Of a DNA stretch of 6,938 nucleotides, positions 5,601 to 6,938 are shown piece by piece. A program made the position numbers and the translations under genes. Origin of the DNA: JAQGMO01 sp050954505. Its GTDB lineage: Bacteria > Pseudomonadota > Gammaproteobacteria > Burkholderiales > Burkholderiaceae_D. The notes below the pieces were generated by a model. That model did not search any database. It had not been told where the DNA came from and saw only the letters and a program-made list of their open reading frames with translations. Each line of letters begins with the position of its first letter. The stretch's first letter is position 1. The DNA lies in assembly GCA_050954505.1 (NCBI GenBank), contig JBPBPY010000215.1, positions 1-6,938 on the forward strand, in the 5' to 3' direction.

Positions 5601-6938
5601 GCCAGGGGCGCTTGATCGGCGAAGTCGATGCCGAGGGATATCTGACCGAACACCATTACGATGGTGCGGGTCGGCTTGATCGTACCGAGCGGCATGCAAA
5701 CCGTTTCAATTTCGTGCCATCACTGGCAGTGGGCGCTGAGTGGAGTGCCGCTGCTGCAGTGCTGGCCGCGCAACATGAACAGGTCGACGGCAGTGGAAAC
5801 AGCAATCAGGATCAGCGCCTTGGCTGGCGCTACGACGTGGCCGGCAATCTGATCGAAGAAATCGATGCCGCGCAAACACGTACGGTGCATGAATACGACC
5901 AGCAGGGACGGCGGATTGCCACCATTGTCGCAAAGGGTAGCAGCGAGGAACGCGGGCAGCACTTTCGCTACGATTTGTATGGCAACCTGGTGGCGCAATT
6001 TGGCAATGCCAACACCTCGCTGATGCACTACACCACGGATGCAGCCGGCCGGTGCACCAGCAGTACCGATGCCAACGGCAACCGCACGGTGTTCTATTAC
6101 GACCATGCCGGCCATCAGGTGCTGGCAATCAATGCGCTCGGTGAAGTCAGCCAGCAGCGTTTCAATGCATTTGGCGAACTGACCGACAGCATCGCCTGGG
6201 CAACGCGTATCGGCGGCGGCGACCTGGCATTGCTGGCAGGCGGCTTGATCGATGAGGGCTCGCTCAGGCGATTGGCCAGCCTGGTCGATCACCAAGGCGA
6301 CCTGCTACAACATCTGCAATGGAACGGTGCCGGCCAGCTTGTCGCCAACACCGATGCCGCGGGCAATTCCAGCACCATCGAGTGGAACGCCTTCGGTGAA
6401 GAAGTCCGGCGCCGGCAGGCGGTTGACGAAGGCCGGATGCTCGAACAGCGGTTTGCCTACAACCGGCGTGGCCAGCGCACCAGCACCACGGTCATTGCCG
6501 GCAATGAAACCACACGTACCGGCACCGCTTATGACGACCTGGGCCGCAGTGTCGAAACCACGGACGCCAACGGCAATCGACTGCGCCTGCAGCTCGACCG
6601 GCTCGGCCGGGTCATCGGCACGGTCGATGCCACGCTGATCGAGCGCCGCACCGGGTACGACGCCTTTGGCCGTGTGGTGCAACAGACTGATGGCGACGGC
6701 AACAGCAGCTACTGGTCGTATCGGGACGATGGGCGCACCACCATCATGACCAGTGCCGAGGGCATTGTCACGCGCGTGACCAATAACCGCCATGGGCAGG
6801 TGGAAAGTCTGACCGACGGCAATGGAAATTTGACGCGCTACAGCTACGATGCCGAAGGCAAGCTGCTGATGACCAGCAACGATGCTGGCGCGGCTATTTT
6901 TCCCGGCACCGGCACCGGCATTGAAGCCAGCGATGGCA
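2636..6938 (+). CDS. Giant RHS/YD-repeat protein, 3' end beyond window
   Basis: An uninterrupted frame of 1434 codons plus one base continues past the window. RHS/YD proteins form large beta-strand shells that can enclose a C-terminal toxin or act as cell-surface or secreted proteins; which applies here cannot be told. Residues 1 to about 75 are Gly/Ser/Pro-rich, probably disordered, with no Sec signal or membrane segment. VNIANGNLVV (78-87) and RTYNSQG (105-111) are the usual entry motifs of such proteins, followed by an Asn/Gly/Asp-rich loop at 116-125. About 37 YD-type motifs (such as EYDGR, YDSDGNL, YDAFGRV) run from residue 256 to near the end. The array is interrupted by non-YD inserts at about 530-565, 684-706, 766-855, 893-935, 1020-1062 and 1189-1226; five start at a (Y/W/H)-(A/T) hinge. 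Start chosen by GGGGAG 6 nt upstream. No cysteine-rich or enzymatic domain is seen. A candidate promoter at 2383-2411 suggests a separate transcription unit from the globin. Confidence 0.93.
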   Translation, partial: MLGIVSSDSLGLSLASGRGSGWQPALPSQTQARLAPSSGAGLEAGGNSGPFIAPGMDGMTTGSQDSPGAVAATDSVVVNIANGNLVVQQQDERLVGRGPDALVLRTYNSQGKLEADENGNGNGDGWLAGAQAKRVSWQGAPLASGSTLLRIDQDGARAVYAFRPDLSVPASKRVYATTEGEGAHDVIEVEDGRLTWIDGASGAVERYESGGAGRLVEMADSADPQADVMRWSWHAGGPADGLLQQLVDANGETIRFEYDGRLLVALHTEIDQPGQAAQSLTWVRYTYDGLRRLSTVTVDLSPQDNSIADGNMLVTSYAYEGDSQRLARIGLANGGSQSFTYVSTSTGYKVASVADALGRLTRYEYAEDGRSSTVTDALGFATLYRFDAHGRILSVSPGGTGSGRAPAALDSGTQHFGYDSDGNLVSATDATGGVTSMEYDAAGNQVAVQTSGGQRFVRTFDSGHRLLTQTLVENSGPAGSNPGSPVPLTTRHVHDAARPGLLRFSISAEGRVNEYRHDGFGQRIAAIAYTGRFYDLGGLSASEVPSLAQLEQWAAAQDPVSTMLVEYRYDGRGQLASETAYARLDQSGLGIDDGSALTRRYVRDQAGNLLLSSNAEGAVERYEWDGAARLLLHVDALGRSTLVRHDTAGNRIVETLAGGLVRSRFFDRAGQLLAEVSSSREASWIDLATAKAETGHDSAAATGTVVTRYTYDARGLLLRSVDASGVAQWFLHDSLGRQSATIDGAGYLVEQIYEGASNRVMGRIRYANAVDDAILHRWNERADAAEMHAIGSGSVAAHFNAETDADGRTGGSAGSNAGRSAPGHASATTASSLSISVLADLAQLRPLASSHDRHEWNVHDSAGRLWLAIDGRGAVQENFYDSAGRLREQVSYATLLDEQSLKRQLLQHFSAEAANAGASLASLVTPYLPMYSSQDRHTVFAYDRDGLLRSQIDAEGSQKDLYHDAAGLLSASILRSETGDLVTRYIHDGQGRLIGEVDAEGYLTEHHYDGAGRLDRTERHANRFNFVPSLAVGAEWSAAAAVLAAQHEQVDGSGNSNQDQRLGWRYDVAGNLIEEIDAAQTRTVHEYDQQGRRIATIVAKGSSEERGQHFRYDLYGNLVAQFGNANTSLMHYTTDAAGRCTSSTDANGNRTVFYYDHAGHQVLAINALGEVSQQRFNAFGELTDSIAWATRIGGGDLALLAGGLIDEGSLRRLASLVDHQGDLLQHLQWNGAGQLVANTDAAGNSSTIEWNAFGEEVRRRQAVDEGRMLEQRFAYNRRGQRTSTTVIAGNETTRTGTAYDDLGRSVETTDANGNRLRLQLDRLGRVIGTVDATLIERRTGYDAFGRVVQQTDGDGNSSYWSYRDDGRTTIMTSAEGIVTRVTNNRHGQVESLTDGNGNLTRYSYDAEGKLLMTSNDAGAAIFPGTGTGIEASDG
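2987..3010 (+). repeat. In-frame hexanucleotide repeat (AATGGC)3-GATGGC
   Basis: Three perfect AATGGC units followed by one GATGGC variant encode NGNGNGDG at residues 118-125 of the RHS protein, within the loop D116-E-N-G-N-G-N-G-D-G. The 6-bp unit keeps the frame, so copy-number change by slippage would lengthen or shorten the loop without breaking the protein. The Asp/Asn/Gly spacing resembles calcium-binding loops in a general way, but metal binding is speculative. Confidence 0.7.
4931..5200 (+). other. 90-residue non-YD insertion in the RHS protein
   Basis: Residues 766-855 lack YD motifs. They begin with YANAVDDAILHRWNERADAAE, predicted helical by composition, pass through a Gly/Ser/Ala/Asn low-complexity stretch (about 804-829, including GGSAGSNAGRSAPG), and end with a second helix-like segment (LSISVLADLAQLRPLA) before YD motifs resume at W856. 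The low-complexity DNA carries short degenerate units (GGCAGCGCA, GGCAGCAACGCA, GGTAGAAGCGCA), suggesting local duplication. The reading frame is intact, so this is an insertion or expansion and not a frameshift artefact. Confidence 0.6.
6903..6920 (+). repeat. In-frame hexanucleotide repeat (CCGGCA)3
   Basis: Three perfect CCGGCA units, in the RHS frame, encode part of PGTGTGI near residues 1423-1429. They lie just after a YD motif (RYSYDAEGKLL) in a segment that departs from the YD pattern, so they may mark the start of another insert that continues outside the window. Confidence 0.6.

Noticed and set aside
6880..6938. C-terminal toxin or RHS-core processing motif at the end of the RHS frame
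   Set aside because: The last residues (AGAAIFPGTGTGIEASDG) show no such motif and the gene continues beyond the window, so nothing can be claimed.

Overview
The window is GC-rich and reads like the chromosome of a betaproteobacterium, plausibly an Oxalobacteraceae-type organism. That placement rests on family recognition (a DUF3034 outer-membrane protein, an exported truncated globin and a giant YD-repeat protein of a style I associate with that group) and on composition. No marker gene is present to prove it. All convincing genes lie on the + strand.

Layout. Bases 1-42 are the last 13 codons of an unidentified gene, closed by a textbook intrinsic terminator at 99-126. Bases 127-327 are a non-coding control region. 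It holds a perfect 15-bp palindrome (246-260) beside a TAAAAT -10-like box and a small hairpin in the presumed leader. Next comes a probable two-gene unit. A DUF3034 protein (328-1563) is predicted to be exported and to form an outer-membrane beta-barrel, with an unusually long Ala/Gln/Pro linker before the barrel. It is followed 105 bp later by a Sec-exported group 1-like truncated hemoglobin (1669-2112), which keeps the proximal heme histidine but has an entirely apolar predicted distal pocket.

Bases 2113-2635 (523 bp) carry no credible gene but are rich in structure: a long imperfect stem-loop (2197-2242), a 12-bp palindrome, an 8-bp inverted repeat, a candidate sigma-70 promoter (2383-2411), and nine consecutive 10-bp units (2451-2540) that all share the pattern NNGNNTGCNN. 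The repeats sit in the presumed 5' leader of the last gene.

From 2636 to the window end a single uninterrupted reading frame (1434 codons, 3' end outside the window) encodes a giant RHS/YD-repeat protein. It has the NxxNGNL and RTYNSQG entry motifs near its N-terminus and about 37 YD-type motifs from residue 256 onward. The YD array is broken by non-YD, mostly helix-like inserts, five of which start at a shared (Y/W/H)-(A/T) hinge. No toxin or other C-terminal effector domain can be assessed because the gene runs off the window.

The DUF3034-globin pair looks like a small envelope or periplasmic module with its own operator. The RHS gene looks like a separate transcription unit with its own promoter and ribosome-binding site. 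Nothing in the sequence links the two functionally.
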